A stretch of DNA of 64,000 nt from Parachaetomium inaequale (Eukaryota > Ascomycota > Sordariomycetes > Sordariales > Chaetomiaceae): positions 1 through 64,000 of the forward strand of contig MU854397.1 of NCBI GenBank assembly GCA_033296685.1. The letters run 5' to 3'. Every line of letters starts with the position of its first letter. Position 1 is the first letter of the stretch. Below are positions 33,629 through 43,733 of this stretch, piece after piece. A program made the position numbers and the translations under genes. The notes beneath the pieces are model-generated. The model did not search any database. It saw only the letters and a list, made by a program, of their open reading frames with translations, and had not been told where the DNA came from.

Positions 33629-34784
33629 TGTTGCCTTTGGTTTCTGATTGCCTTCCAGCAATGTGTCCGAGGTGTTCAATGAAGTGCGAGGAATCGGTAG
33701 TATCTGTGGCCCCAGGCGAGACACTGAGTAAGGGCTCGCTCGGCGGGCAGTGGTGAGCTTTTATTCTTCAAGATCTACCTCTAGGGGGTATTTTAAGATA
33801 CTGCAGTGCAAGTACAGCTCGCGTGCCAAAGCGTGGGTGTAACAATGAGTTTACTTAGCTGACACCTCCTTACAGTTTAGTAAACAAAGAATTATTAGCA
33901 CCGGACCGGTTAGCGTGCTGGATCGCACTGCCAGGAATTGTTGTCTGACCATCAAACGTTGTGCAGTATACTTTACTTTCTAAGGTCGGGGGCTCATGCT
34001 TCAAGCACGAGTTGTAATGGGAGTTCGAGCCCATGACCTTGGTGTACCCCGGGACTCCCTACCCCTTTTGAGGAAATTTACTATTAAAGAATCAGTCTCA
34101 AGACTGAGCCCCTTGCTTTACGTCTCCTGCAGTGATGACAAAGACAGATTTGCAATGCAAACAAGGACGATGGTCGGTGGTCACACGAGCGGCCTACAGC
34201 ATCACTATCACGGTGCCGTTCAGGGGCACTTTCAAGTTGGGCACAACAGCTGGCTCGCTAAGACACTTTTAAAGTTCTTGTTTAGGGTGGTATATATAAG
34301 GTATTCTATGGTTTTGTTTAAATTTCCTTCCAAGAACGTTATCCTCCTCATCCCATGATATACCCCTCGTGGTTTGTGCTCATGTTCTGCCAGCCAGTGC
34401 TCCGAAGTGCCTAGGATTGCTCAGGGGACGTCGGAAATGACCTTGTCAAGAGAGCAGTGCTCTGCAAGCCAGCAATGGGACCTTCATTCGAGGTGGTAGA
34501 GGATCAATATCCCGACGCTTGGTTGCACACATATGACTCACCGAGAAGGATCCCATCCTACCCAACCCTCAAATTGCTCGAGCGTTCCCGCTCTTACACA
34601 CACATGCAGCATCCCTCCTGTTGCTGTTTGAACCGCGCTAATAGACAACGAACTTAGATGACTATAAAATACAACTGTCCAGACCAGCTGAGCCTTGCAA
34701 GACAAGCAAGCCTTTTCTGTCCTTTCCATTTCCATTTGGGAGACTGCATACAACCAAACACGTTGCCCTGCCACGACTTTCGCC
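33629..34784. other. Divergent intergenic region
   Basis: Promoter side of two divergent genes. AT-rich parts include GGTATATATAAGG at 34290. No gene. A T-arm-like GAGTTCGAGCCC near 34021 was considered and rejected as tRNA. Confidence 0.45.
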
Positions 34785-36062
34785 ATGGCTAGTACGGGGC
34801 CGAGTAGCGACAGACCACTGTCTTGCTTGCTCGAGACGTTGAACATAGACTGTCTGGTCGCCATTCTCTCCGCGAGCAACTCACTGACCGACTTAAGCGC
34901 CTTGATTCATGCCTCACCAACTCTCTTCCGCTGTTTTCTCCCAGCCAAGGCCACGATACTCCACGACGTACTCACCAACGAACTCGGGCCGGCCATCAGA
35001 GACGCCTCCATCGTGTCCCTTACGGACGGCATCGACATGTTAGCAACGGGAACGGGAACCCTTGAGGAAGCGCTCGACACGGTCGTTGGCCGGTACCACG
35101 AGTGTCTCCTGGTAGACAAAGCACCCTGGGTCCCAGCCTTGGATGTCGACACTCTCGTCCGCATGGCCAGAATCACCCGGATAATTCGCTACTTCACGGA
35201 TCTATACATCGAATTCCGAATCCAGCACTTCAGCCACGCCCTCGACATGCCCCGGGGCGACTGGCGCGCCAGTCCAACGGAGCAGCACCAGATCGCCCAA
35301 GCCCTGCTGCGGCTCCAGATCATCGCCAGCATCCACCACCCAGCTTTCGCCACCCAGCCCATCCCCGATTACTTCTTCGCCAAGATGGTCGGGCTCTTTG
35401 AGAGCTGGGAGCTGGAACAGATCTCCGAAGTAGACCAGTTCATCTTCAGCCTCGTCACATCCTTCCGGCCGCTGGACAAGAACCCGCCCGGGTGCAGTTT
35501 CCGAATGCGAGACTACTACTCCGACTTCTACTACCAAGAATACTACCCCCGCCTGGGGAAGTTCGGCGCCAAGCTGATGGCGGCCCAGCGGGCGGATGAC
35601 GAGCTCGTGGGAAAGCTGAGGACGGCTCCCAGGGAACGCAGGGCCAAGATGAGCGGCTGCGGATCGGCATACTCGTGGCTGGGGACGAGCCACCGATGGC
35701 TGAGGTGGAGGGCACAGCTCCCCACGCCGGCCGCGTCGCTGGAGCTCCTGGAAGTGTCGGCCGAGGACGCCCGGGACTCGCCCACCGACCCGCCGTGGGC
35801 TTGGGTCCATGCCTGGGATGGACGCAAGGTCAAGCGGTGGGAGGATGCTTTGGTGCCGGAACCCCCCGCTGGCGGCGACCGGCATGAGTACCGTCGTGTT
35901 AACGACTTGATGCAGTCGTGGAGGTGGCTGGGTGTGATGTTTTGGGATAGGGAGCGTGCGGAGGAGCTGTTGAAGGCCAAGGTCCTGGAGGGGTGCACGA
36001 CTGGCTGGCTTGGGTCGTACCTGATTTCTGTAGAGAATGGAAATCTTGGTGCCGGGGCATGA
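34785..36062 (+). CDS. F-box-like hypothetical protein, paralogue 1
   Basis: A single exon of 425 residues starts at ATG in MASTGPSSDRPLS. The first 50 residues (LLETLNIDCLVAILSASNSLTDLSALIHASPTLFRCF, cited in part) match the fungal F-box pattern L-P-x-E-(I/L)...I-L-x...L...A-x-S-x-x-x. A helical region follows with D-R-D/TLVRMARITRIIRYF, and the end carries SWRWLGVMFWDRERAEEL. The second copy at 58643 has the same order: F-box, ARFLF/ELGP region, RLxxxxxxY and WRHAGFCLWDRKRVEAL. Fungal F-box-like proteins of this type are large expanded families, probable substrate adaptors of SCF ligases; the substrate is unknown. Confidence 0.68.
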   Translation: MASTGPSSDRPLSCLLETLNIDCLVAILSASNSLTDLSALIHASPTLFRCFLPAKATILHDVLTNELGPAIRDASIVSLTDGIDMLATGTGTLEEALDTVVGRYHECLLVDKAPWVPALDVDTLVRMARITRIIRYFTDLYIEFRIQHFSHALDMPRGDWRASPTEQHQIAQALLRLQIIASIHHPAFATQPIPDYFFAKMVGLFESWELEQISEVDQFIFSLVTSFRPLDKNPPGCSFRMRDYYSDFYYQEYYPRLGKFGAKLMAAQRADDELVGKLRTAPRERRAKMSGCGSAYSWLGTSHRWLRWRAQLPTPAASLELLEVSAEDARDSPTDPPWAWVHAWDGRKVKRWEDALVPEPPAGGDRHEYRRVNDLMQSWRWLGVMFWDRERAEELLKAKVLEGCTTGWLGSYLISVENGNLGAGA

Positions 36063-36873
36063 GAGTGTCGAGGCATAACTTGACGTTAAAAGGAAGCCTG
36101 ATATGGCTTTGAATAGGTGCCAGAGCCAATCCAAGCCCGGCTGGCTCCAGTTCTCATGAGTGGGAGGTCCACTACGCTTCCGAGCAACCTGGAACTTGTC
36201 TCGCTGTGTCTGGGGGACGTTTGATGCTAGAGGGATGGAGTAAGAGAGCGGTTAAGCTGTACATGTTCGATCTCTCGCTCGACCACCAGTTATGCTTGTT
36301 GAGTAATAGGACGTGTCGAAGGAAGGTTGAACCAGCCTGGCTCAGACATCCCTCTCGGATTTTGTGTAGTCGCTGAGACGCCAAACGGTCGCAGGAGTTG
36401 GCAAGAGTCTGGTCCCTAGTCCCACTGCTCGGTTCGCTACATGTATTTGTAAAGCTTCAAGTGCACATTTTAATATGAATGTCACAGTCGTGCTGACATG
36501 TGGACCATCAGGCGTAGCGAACGAGATGAGCAAGGGGGGAGCAGTTGCAGCCGGTGGCGGTGTAGTAACGTCGGGAGTGAGGACTCCGGTGATTGGGTGT
36601 TATGAGCTGGGGAAAATGGGCTGAGAGGTTGGATACAAGGGAACAGGGCGGACCCCATCATCACTCGGCACAGTGAAAGATGTATGTGTCGACCCCGACG
36701 TCATATCGAACACCCCGCCCGCCATGTAAAACCAAAACCAGGAACGAAGAGTAGGAAATCGTTATGGAACCCGACGTAAAGTTCACAGGCCTAGCTTTGC
36801 CACGTGCAGCAACTCTTCCTGCCCGCGGGAAGAGTAACACAACCACCAACAACGCCTCCTCTATCCCACACAA
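36063..36873. other. Convergent 3' flanks
   Basis: Lies between the ends of two convergent genes. No gene seen. Confidence 0.5.
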
Positions 36874-38771
36874 CTATGGCTCCATTTTCACTTCCTTCAC
36901 CTCTCTCACATCTTGTTTCACCTCCTCTTTCTCGTCCTCTTGCGGCCGATACAACATTTTGGGAATATCCTCGTGAAACTCCAACTTGGCCTCGACAGTG
37001 TCAGCCAAGTTCTTCAGCTCCTTCTTGCTCCGCACACCAGTCCCCAGCTTCCCCACCTCGTTCTCGTCCTCCCTAAACCGCACATCGTACGTCAGCACGG
37101 CGGTCGTCGACGATTTCCAGAGCGGCAGGTCCTTGATACGGCCGCTCTGCACCAGGACTAGCACCAGGAAGGCGACGGAGAGGAGCTGGACGAAGAGCGG
37201 CAGCACGAGCCACGCCCACTGGACCTGCACAAACACCTCCTGGTTGATGGTCTGCCCCTGGACCGTGATGGTGTAGTTGGATCGCAGCTGGTCCGTCATA
37301 CTGTCCACCATAGCCTGGAAGGTCTGCGAAATGTTGCCCGACCGGAAGGCGTCGCCCATGCCCGAGGCCCCGTCGTGCTTTTGGATCCCGCTGAAGACGT
37401 TGCCGCTGAAGCGGGTCGAGACGAACAGCAGCTGCAGGGCCTTGAGGTCAGTCACTGAGGCTCTCAGTTCTGAGAACCCAGGCTGGTTGAACACGATCAC
37501 GTCCCCGTCGTTGTCAGTGTTGGACGCGGCTAGGGTTCCCCGGTCAAGACGGAACGATTCGTGATTGCCGACAGACAAGCGGTTGCCCGAGGACGACAGG
37601 TTGGAGTACTTATATACGGCCAGCCCGACATCGCATTCGGTGATTTCCATTGCATCGGGGGTGACGGCCCAGTTTCCCCTATCGACCCGTACTCTGAGAA
37701 CCGCGATGCGGGCAATGTCGGGGTCCATGTAGCGGATGTCGTAGTTAGCGAAACCGTCTTGAATGGGGTTAACGACCTTCAGGCGAGAGATGGCGCCGAC
37801 GCTGACGACTGTCTGCCAGCCAGTGTACGAATAAGAAGCATCTAGTTTAACGCCGCCCGGCGTCGTCAGATTCGCCATGTCTTCTTTTCTGCCCCCCACC
37901 TTCCCGTCCCATGTGGCAGATACATTGGGATGAAGCCGGAGCGTCGCATCCGTCACGTCGGCACAGGTGCTGGCAAAGCCAAGCGAGACATAGGTGCTGT
38001 TCCACTGGCATCTGGAGGAGCAGTTGAACACGGAGGCTGAGCCAAGATTGAACAATCCTCTGAACACGGCCCCCTGCATCGACGTATCGATGGTGGATTC
38101 TGCAAAGAAATATCAGATACAGCCCATTACCTGTCTGGACTTGGGGTAACGAAGCACTCACCATCGATGCTGTCGATATCACCATAACCAGGTGCTTGTT
38201 GTGCGCCACTGTGGTAGCTGTGAGCAAGGCCAAGCATGGCCCAGCTGCCGTTGTTGGCGCTGCCGTCACGGGCAACATCGAGCGGGTTGAACTCGACCAT
38301 CTGCTGGACAAAGGTCTCGAACCCCAGCGCGAGCAGCGTGACGACGGCAGCGATGCTCGCCAGCCCCATCGGCCGCCTAGCCAGGAGAACCAGCGACCCT
38401 AGAGGCCCCCGGCTCGCGTCTTCGATCAGGTCGAGATCAGTCAGGTGCCGCGGTGCCGATTTGAAGTGTATCCATTTGTACTGGCTGACGCACCCGCCAA
38501 TGGCAAAGGCCGCCGCCGACTTGGCGGCCATGCCGAAGATGGCGATGGTGGCGGGAATGCTGAGAAAGAAGTTCCAGTCGGTCAGCCGCCTGTTGTTCAT
38601 GGTCGCCAGGATGGCGACGACGGCAGCCATGCACCCGAGACTAGCCGTCATGGCCAGCAGCTCCCACGCCCACCCCCATGTCGGGGAGCGTCTCCTCGGA
38701 CTGTCGACCGGCTCGAGTACATGTCCGGGCGGTGAAGAGGTGGTGGCGCTGTTGGGGGCGTCGTCGTCCAT
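36874..38771 (-). CDS. DUF3176 multi-pass membrane protein
   Basis: Two exons (38771-38162, 38099-36874; 62-nt intron, GTGAGT donor) give 611 residues. After a Pro/Ser-rich start, WGWAWELLAMTASLGCMAAVVAI opens the DUF3176 block, with further helices (FFLSIPATIAIFGMAAKSAA; RRPMGLASIAAVVTLLALGF) and the conserved SQYKWIHF loop after the second helix. A large extracellular domain (about residues 190-510) has cysteines in pairs (NCSSRCQW; STCADV) and many N-x-S/T sites. A last helix (WAWLVLPLFVQLLSVAFLVL) is followed by a charged cytoplasmic tail ending in KEVKEVKMEP. Function of DUF3176 is unknown; plasma-membrane location is likely. Confidence 0.87.
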
Positions 38772-39014
38772 CGTCGAGTTTGCTCTGAATCCTCCCTGCG
38801 GTCTGCCTTGTCGTCTGGTGCGAGGGGACAAGAGCCCGATTGCGTTTGGGGAACCCTTTTCGGTTCGGGTTGCACAGCCCCTGGATTTAACGTTAATGTC
38901 TCAATCTCTCAGTGCATTACGCATTGTTGGGGGCCGAAAAGGGAGTCGCACTGTACAAGATGCAAGTTCAGCTGCAGCAGAAAGCTTAAACGAGCAAATG
39001 ATCGGAGCCACGTC

Positions 39015-39545
39015 GGCGTGTCAACCACAGCGCGGCAACTCGGTTGCGGCCCGAGCGCGTATCCACGATTTATCATTCGCTGGCTCTTCAGCCGCCCCCA
39101 ACTACCTGTGGATGCTATGTTTCTTGGCTTCGAAGTGGAGGTTGTCCCTCCCTCCTTCGTCCTCCAGTCTCCGTCCTGTGACTTGCCCTTGTTTACCAAG
39201 CGGTACTTCGTACTTCGTATGTAGCCTTGTGCTAGGGGCTTCGTGACTCTGTGCTGCTCGGCTTCTCCTGCAAGATGGAGGGTCAGGGAGCTTGCAGGAA
39301 AAAGTCGACTCCAGTCTCCAGGGGCCCAAGTAGTATTGATGCCGCGCTTTATTGACCTCTACCCTTGTTGACGAAGCGGTAGTGTTGTAGTATTGATCAT
39401 GTCTTACATTGCCTGAATGCACGTAGCTGTGATGAATATCCGAGCGAGAAACGAACGAGGAACGGCTTGTCGTTTGGTGGCGAGACCGGCGACAATAGAA
39501 TTCTATAATGTGAGACAACGTTCTTGCATTCGAGGACCGAGAGAC
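39015..39545. repeat. Duplicated upstream segment, copy A
   Basis: Three blocks here match, in the same order and orientation, three blocks of 40300-40990: one around 39015-39105 (GGCCCGAG core), one around 39258-39415 (including ACCCTTGTTGACGAAGCGGT and TTGTAGTATTGATC) and one around 39499-39536 (TCTATAATGTGAGACAACG...TTGCATTCGAGGA). By eye the blocks are roughly 75-85% identical with indels between. The last block holds a TATA-like box and lies about 200 nt upstream of the small secreted gene at 39727. Confidence 0.75.
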
Positions 39546-39726
39546 AATCAGACAGGCTTCCACCCTCAAGTCATCTGGGGCCTGCAGTTCACAACTTCAC
39601 AGTCTGTTCTACTTTTGTTCCTTTGGCTGTTCCCTGTTAGCGTTAGCCTCGGTGCCTCGCGGCTCAACGCTTCTGGGTTCAACGCTTCTCGGGTACACGC
39701 ACTGCAACTCCACCACATTCTCAGCA

Positions 39727-40068
39727 ATGAAGAGCTCCTTCTTCTTCTTCTTCGCCCTCAGCGCCATCTTCGGCCTTGTCATGGCGGCCAATGTGGTCAT
39801 ACCCGGCCCAGGCATACCCTCGCTCGAGTGAGTCGGGTCTGTCGGCCTCAGCAACGAAAAGCTCTCTAACATGGCACTTCAGGAGATTGCCAACCCTGGA
39901 ACACGTCTCATCTCTCGCGCCATCTCGAGAGTCGAGTCTCCGTTGCTGACAAAGCGACTTGATCCTGATTGCGCTCCCGACTCGCCAGCCGAATATTCTT
40001 GCGCCATCCAGTGTGTCTTGTACCTCGACAACCTTGGCAGTTGGCACCACTTCATGTGTGGCAACTGA
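39727..40068 (+). CDS. Small secreted protein (frame uncertain)
   Basis: ATG at 39727 starts a strong signal peptide (MKSSFFFFFALSAIFGLVMA). The frame meets TGA at 39833 inside a good intron: GTGAGT donor after 39829, CTCTCTAAC branch, CTTCAG acceptor, 55 nt. Splicing leads to a 56-residue protein ending SSLRC. The unspliced frame, if the TGA is ignored, instead runs to 40068 through a Cys-rich end (DPDCAPDSPAEYSCAIQC, FMCGN). The intron length (55) is not a multiple of three, so the two readings are alternatives. The Cys-rich frame looks more like a real secreted protein, hinting at an indel or a second splice. No family recognised. Confidence 0.42.
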
Positions 40069-40299
40069 AGCCCGGCCGCCCTTCTGTTTGTGCCATAGAC
40101 CCGGCTCCTTAGGGGCCGTCATTCAGGGCTGGCTCTACAGTACTAGCAAACCGTCGGTTGCTAGCTACTGCAGGGACGTGGCTCGTGGAATTTCCCAGGT
40201 CACCGATAATCGTCTGCATTCATTCTCAACGTTGGATACACATGGTGCTTCCAGGATGCTTCCAACTTCCAATATAGCTGGTGGCCCTGCAGGTGCCAA
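40069..40299. other. Intergenic
   Basis: Non-coding spacer leading into duplicated segment copy B. Confidence 0.45.
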
Positions 40300-40990
40300 C
40301 AGCGTGTCAACTAGTTACCATAGTGCAGCAACTCCGTTGCGGCCCGAGAGCCCGTATCCGAGACTTATCGTTCCTTGGCTTTTCCGTCGCCCCCAAATAT
40401 CTGTTGAAGGAAGGAAGCCCGGAAACATCGGCCACCCTCGCCCACCCACCATCACCCGAACACCTCTCGATCCGCAACACTGTTCCACAGTTCCACCACT
40501 CTGGTCTTCACTGTGGATGCCACGCGTTCTTTTGGCCTCTAACGGAAAGGTACGAGATGCAGAGGGCACAGAGTGCAGAGGATGTGGGTGGAGATGCAGC
40601 TGTATTATTGATGGCTGCAGATGCGATGCAAAGATGCAGACAGGATACGGTTGCAAAGGGCCAACCGCGCCTCGACTTTCTTCTGCAAGACGGAGGTATG
40701 CTCGACTTTCTCCTGCAGGACAGAGGGAGCTTGCACGAAACAGTCGAGTCCAGGCCCCCAAGTAGGGTCGATGCCGCGCATTATTGGCTTCTACCCTTGT
40801 TGACAGAGCGGTAGAGTTGTAGTATTGATCTTGTCTTTCATTTTTGCCTGGAACTATTGATTCCAGCACGCAGGTTGGTGATTAATGTGCACCATGAACA
40901 TTCAACGACCTGTTGTTGGGTGGTGAGAGCGCCCCAGACCGCCGAGGACAGAAGTCTATAAAGAGAGACAACGCCTTCTTGCATTCGAGG
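40300..40990. repeat. Duplicated upstream segment, copy B
   Basis: Second copy of the segment at 39015-39545, enlarged by about 200 nt between the first and second blocks. It includes an internal repetition (CTCGACTTTCTTCTGCAAGA at 40672 and again CTCGACTTTCTCCTGCAGGA at 40702). Its final block carries GTCTATAAAGAGAGACAACG and TTGCATTCGAGGA and lies about 190 nt upstream of the ATG at 41183, the same place relative to its gene as copy A. Confidence 0.75.
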
Positions 40991-41182
40991 ACATGGACGG
41001 AGAGCAGCGCCTTCAGCATCTTCATCGCATTCATCACTGCCTCCCAACCCGGCAAGAAATAACGGACAAAAACCCCAGTGTCCTCGCTTGACCTGGCGCC
41101 TAAACAGTACGTAACCCAACCAAGTACTCAACACCGAGTCAGGACCTGTCACTCTAGCTGCTCTGCTCGATGCAACTTCAAG

Positions 41183-41512
41183 ATGCGCCTCCCGACCCTC
41201 GCTGTCCTCGCTTCGGTTGTCCCCATCGTGGCGGCGGATTATATGCTAGTCCTCACCTCGTGCCTCAATGGCCGGTGCGGAAGCCAAGGGTGGTGGACTA
41301 CGGTCGAAGACACTTACTGGGTCGATGCCAACGAAGGCTGCCGTGACCCGGATGTTCCGTCCATGTGGTCGCTCTGCATGGATTGGGGGAACCAGAGAGG
41401 TCATTTCTTTTTCGAAGGCCAGCCCAAGCGTTGCATCAGGAAGGTTTCGGAGGGTTGGGCGGAGTACGGGATGACATCGTCCAACTGGGACGAGGTTCCC
41501 TGCACATGGTGA
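41183..41512 (+). CDS. Small cysteine-rich secreted protein, effector-like
   Basis: A single exon of 109 residues. ATG at 41183 starts a signal peptide (MRLPTLAVLASVVPIVAA). The mature protein has six cysteines (27, 32, 53, 65, 84, 107), enough for three disulphides, and is rich in aromatic residues (GWWTTVEDTYW; MDWGNQRGHFFFEG). This pattern (D-Y-M-L-x-L-x-S-C...G-C-R...C-M-D-W-G-N-x-R-G-H-F-F-F) recurs in small secreted proteins of many ascomycetes, to my knowledge without a function. The upstream region is a diverged copy of that of the previous small secreted gene. Confidence 0.72.
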   Translation: MRLPTLAVLASVVPIVAADYMLVLTSCLNGRCGSQGWWTTVEDTYWVDANEGCRDPDVPSMWSLCMDWGNQRGHFFFEGQPKRCIRKVSEGWAEYGMTSSNWDEVPCTW

Positions 41513-41872
41513 TTGGCAGCCAAGAGCAGGAAGGTGAAGAGGCATGCTTGAATCATGTGGTCACCAGATGATTGTAGATGCCTGCCAGAGGCTGGCATAA
41601 TCACGGTCCTGGCATAGGATAGCTCAAAAGGAAAAAGATTGAAGGCTCAGGTGTTGCTAACGCTGGCATTATCATGATAATCTCCTCCTCGTGAAGGTGG
41701 CCCCTTGCTCTCCATGCTCCCCCGCTCAAAGCACCGCAGCCATCCCCAACCCGTGAGAATGCCCCAACCCTCCTCATCCGTGCTCTGCTCGAGCCCAGCC
41801 GGCCTAACCCGTTCCCTATCTCTGCCAGGGGTGTTGAGCTGGATGGGTCAAAGTAGGTGCCTCCAGGGCTGC
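41513..41872. other. Convergent 3' flanks
   Basis: Short spacer between the ends of the secreted-protein gene and the 70-residue gene. Nothing else seen. Confidence 0.45.
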
Positions 41873-42085
41873 CTATTTGCCGCCGCTCCCGGAGCCCGAC
41901 GATCCCCCATACCCAGAGCTCGTGGATGACGATCCATAGCCGCTACAGAAGTTGACGAGCCCGACTGTGTCTTGGTTGTACCCGGAATCTTTCGGGGGAA
42001 GCGTTTTAGTCCGGTGCGTTGTCGCCGAAATCGAGTGAGGGCCCAGCAAGCTGCTGTCGTATGACTCTTTGGACTCGGAACTCAT
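41873..42085 (-). CDS. 70-residue Ser/Gly/Tyr-rich protein
   Basis: ATG at 42085 opens 70 codons: MSSESKESYDSSLLGPHSI..., a middle with TLPPKDSGYNQDTVGLVNFC, and a tail of Gly/Ser/Tyr repeats ending GSGSGGK. No signal peptide. It has a TATATAAG box about 146 nt upstream that is nearly identical, with its surroundings, to the one of the next gene (42769-43601), so the two are probably co-regulated. The single cysteine and the DTVGLVNFCSGYGS motif are the only ordered-looking part. Unknown family. Confidence 0.55.
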   Translation of the reverse strand: MSSESKESYDSSLLGPHSISATTHRTKTLPPKDSGYNQDTVGLVNFCSGYGSSSTSSGYGGSSGSGSGGK

Positions 42086-42768
42086 CTTGTGCGTGGATGG
42101 TTTTGCTGGTTATGGATGTACCGGGGTTGGTTACTTGCGAAAGTGTGTTGGGCAGACTTGGTTGCTTGTGGAAGTAGACTGGGTGAGCAAAGTCAAAGGT
42201 AGGATCTGCTCAGGGCTGCCGAGGTTTCTTATATACACTGCAAATCGAGTGGACACGTATTCTAATGTATGTGGCGGCCATGCTTTGCACAGTTGTGTTC
42301 AGATCATGGATACGTTGCATGTGAGTGAATCATATGAACAGCGTGTAAAGAGGGACGGGTGCCAACAACTCTCACGCCTGACGATACCCCATGATACCAT
42401 TGCTGAAGTTGGTCTACATTTATCAAAGGCTGGGCCGTAACTCTATACTTGATTTCACTATATTGTGACAGCGGCGCGTGCGACCATCACTGTGTAACAA
42501 CACTACATCAACGGATAGGAATGCTTGACTCAAAGGGAATCGAAAAAGAAACGCCCACTTCAATGTTTGTCAACTCTGGCATATGATAATCTCATTCAGA
42601 AATGCGACCATCGCAATCCAAGTTGCCCTTCAACATGAACGCATCGCACACCACATGAGACCCTCGCTCAATCCTCCCTCCACCACCACCCTTCAACCTC
42701 CCCAAACACCCCCCTCCCTCCTCCTCGAACCCCCACCCCCTCCCCACCTCATCTCCAGTCCAGCGTCC
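42086..42768. other. Intergenic
   Basis: Promoter of the 70-residue gene on its left; 3' flank of the next gene on its right. A C-rich, CCACC-repeated stretch at 42660-42760 belongs to the 3' flank. Confidence 0.5.
42211..42236 (-). promoter_or_regulatory. Shared TATA-containing core promoter, copy 1
   Basis: On the minus strand this reads GTATATAAGAAACCTCGG followed by CAGCCCTG. Copy 2 at 43708-43733 reads GTATATAAGAATCCTCCG then CAGCCCTG: only a few differences in 26 nt while flanks are unrelated. It lies 146 nt upstream of the ATG at 42085. Confidence 0.65.
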
Positions 42769-43601
42769 TCAAAACCCCGGGTTATCCCACCGCCCATCAT
42801 TCGACGACCCCCCCGACCCCCGCCTACTCCGAATACCAGGAACTGCATCCCAAAACGCCTTATCCGCAGCAGCACCACCCCCATACCCCAAGCATTCGAC
42901 CCAACCAAAGTCGAGCCCCCATAGCTCCCCGTCGACGCCCCGCCCCGGTACCCGCCATATGTCGACGAGCTCAACACTGACGCCGGCGGGGGCGGGCTAT
43001 ACCGCCGCGGCGGGGTGTACGACGAGCGCGCACCCGTCTGCCGAGGCGGGGTGTATGACCCGGTCCCATACCGGGGTGGGGACCGGCCTCGGGAGTGGGA
43101 TCGGGCTCGGGTTGTGCTGCTTGTGTAGGTGATCGTGTGGGGCTGGTATGTACTACTTGAGAGTGATGACGATGGGAGGTGGGAGGAGGAGGACAGTAAG
43201 GCAAGGGGCGGGGTGCTGGCCCGAGGAGGCAGGCTGGGCATGCGTTGCGCGGATGACGGCGGGTCGAGGTGGCCGTAGGTCGGTGTTGTCGAGGTCCAGG
43301 TGTTGGGGGACGGTCGTCAGGTGGGGTGGAACCGGAAGGGTGATGATGATGGGCGGGCTGAGCTGGTGCTGAGGGAGTCGTAGCGGCTGGAGCTGCCCCC
43401 GTAGGTGGAGGCGGAGCCGGTGTATGTGAAGGGGGAGCCTAGGGCTGTTGCCGAGGTGGAGCTGCTGCTGCTGTATGGCTGGTACGTTGAAGACGACGTC
43501 GACGTCCCTAGGTGTGTGCTGAGGGCGTGTTGAAGTGTATCGCTGGCGCGTGTGACACGTCCGCCGCTGCGGCGTTCCCAGTCTCTTCGGCGGTCGCTCA
43601 T
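42769..43601 (-). CDS. Ser/Thr/Tyr-rich disordered protein with two frame problems
   Basis: ATG at 43601 starts MSDRRRDWERRSGGRVTRAS and a Ser/Thr/Tyr-rich stretch (STYQPYSSSSSTSATALGS) to a TGA at 43319-43317. The same frame continues at once with TWTSTTPTYGHLDPP..., RARSHSRGRSPPRYGTGS and YTPPRRYSPPPP. Near 42880 the sensible reading shifts frame (…AAADKAFWDAVPGIRS…RWDNPGF) and stops at 42769. Both problems can be explained by introns (a 105-nt one with a poor GTTCCA donor; a 44-nt one with GTATGG donor and ATGCAG acceptor), each restoring phase, or by mutations. The SR-like and YTPPR repeats suggest an RNA- or phase-separation-type disordered protein; function unknown. Confidence 0.45.
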
Positions 43602-43707
43602 TTTGCTAGGTTGAATGGGTAGGTATACGACTTGCTGAGAAGCTTAGGTACTCGAGGATTGATTGTCGGCTTGACGAGAAAAGTCCGGGTCTGGTGAGAG
43701 GCATCGC

Positions 43708-43733
43708 CAGGGCTGCGGAGGATTCTTATATAC
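43708..43733 (-). promoter_or_regulatory. Shared TATA-containing core promoter, copy 2
   Basis: Counterpart of 42211-42236, lying 127 nt upstream of the ATG at 43601. The TATATAAG box and the CAGCCCTG block 5-15 nt after it are kept. Confidence 0.65.

Noticed and set aside
34000..34050. GAGTTCGAGCCC resembling a tRNA B-box
   Set aside because: No matching D-arm, anticodon stem or acceptor stem at the right spacing.
40281..40814. 177-codon frame across duplicated segment B
   Set aside because: Starts with GTG and overlaps a non-coding repeat also present at 39015 where it is not open.
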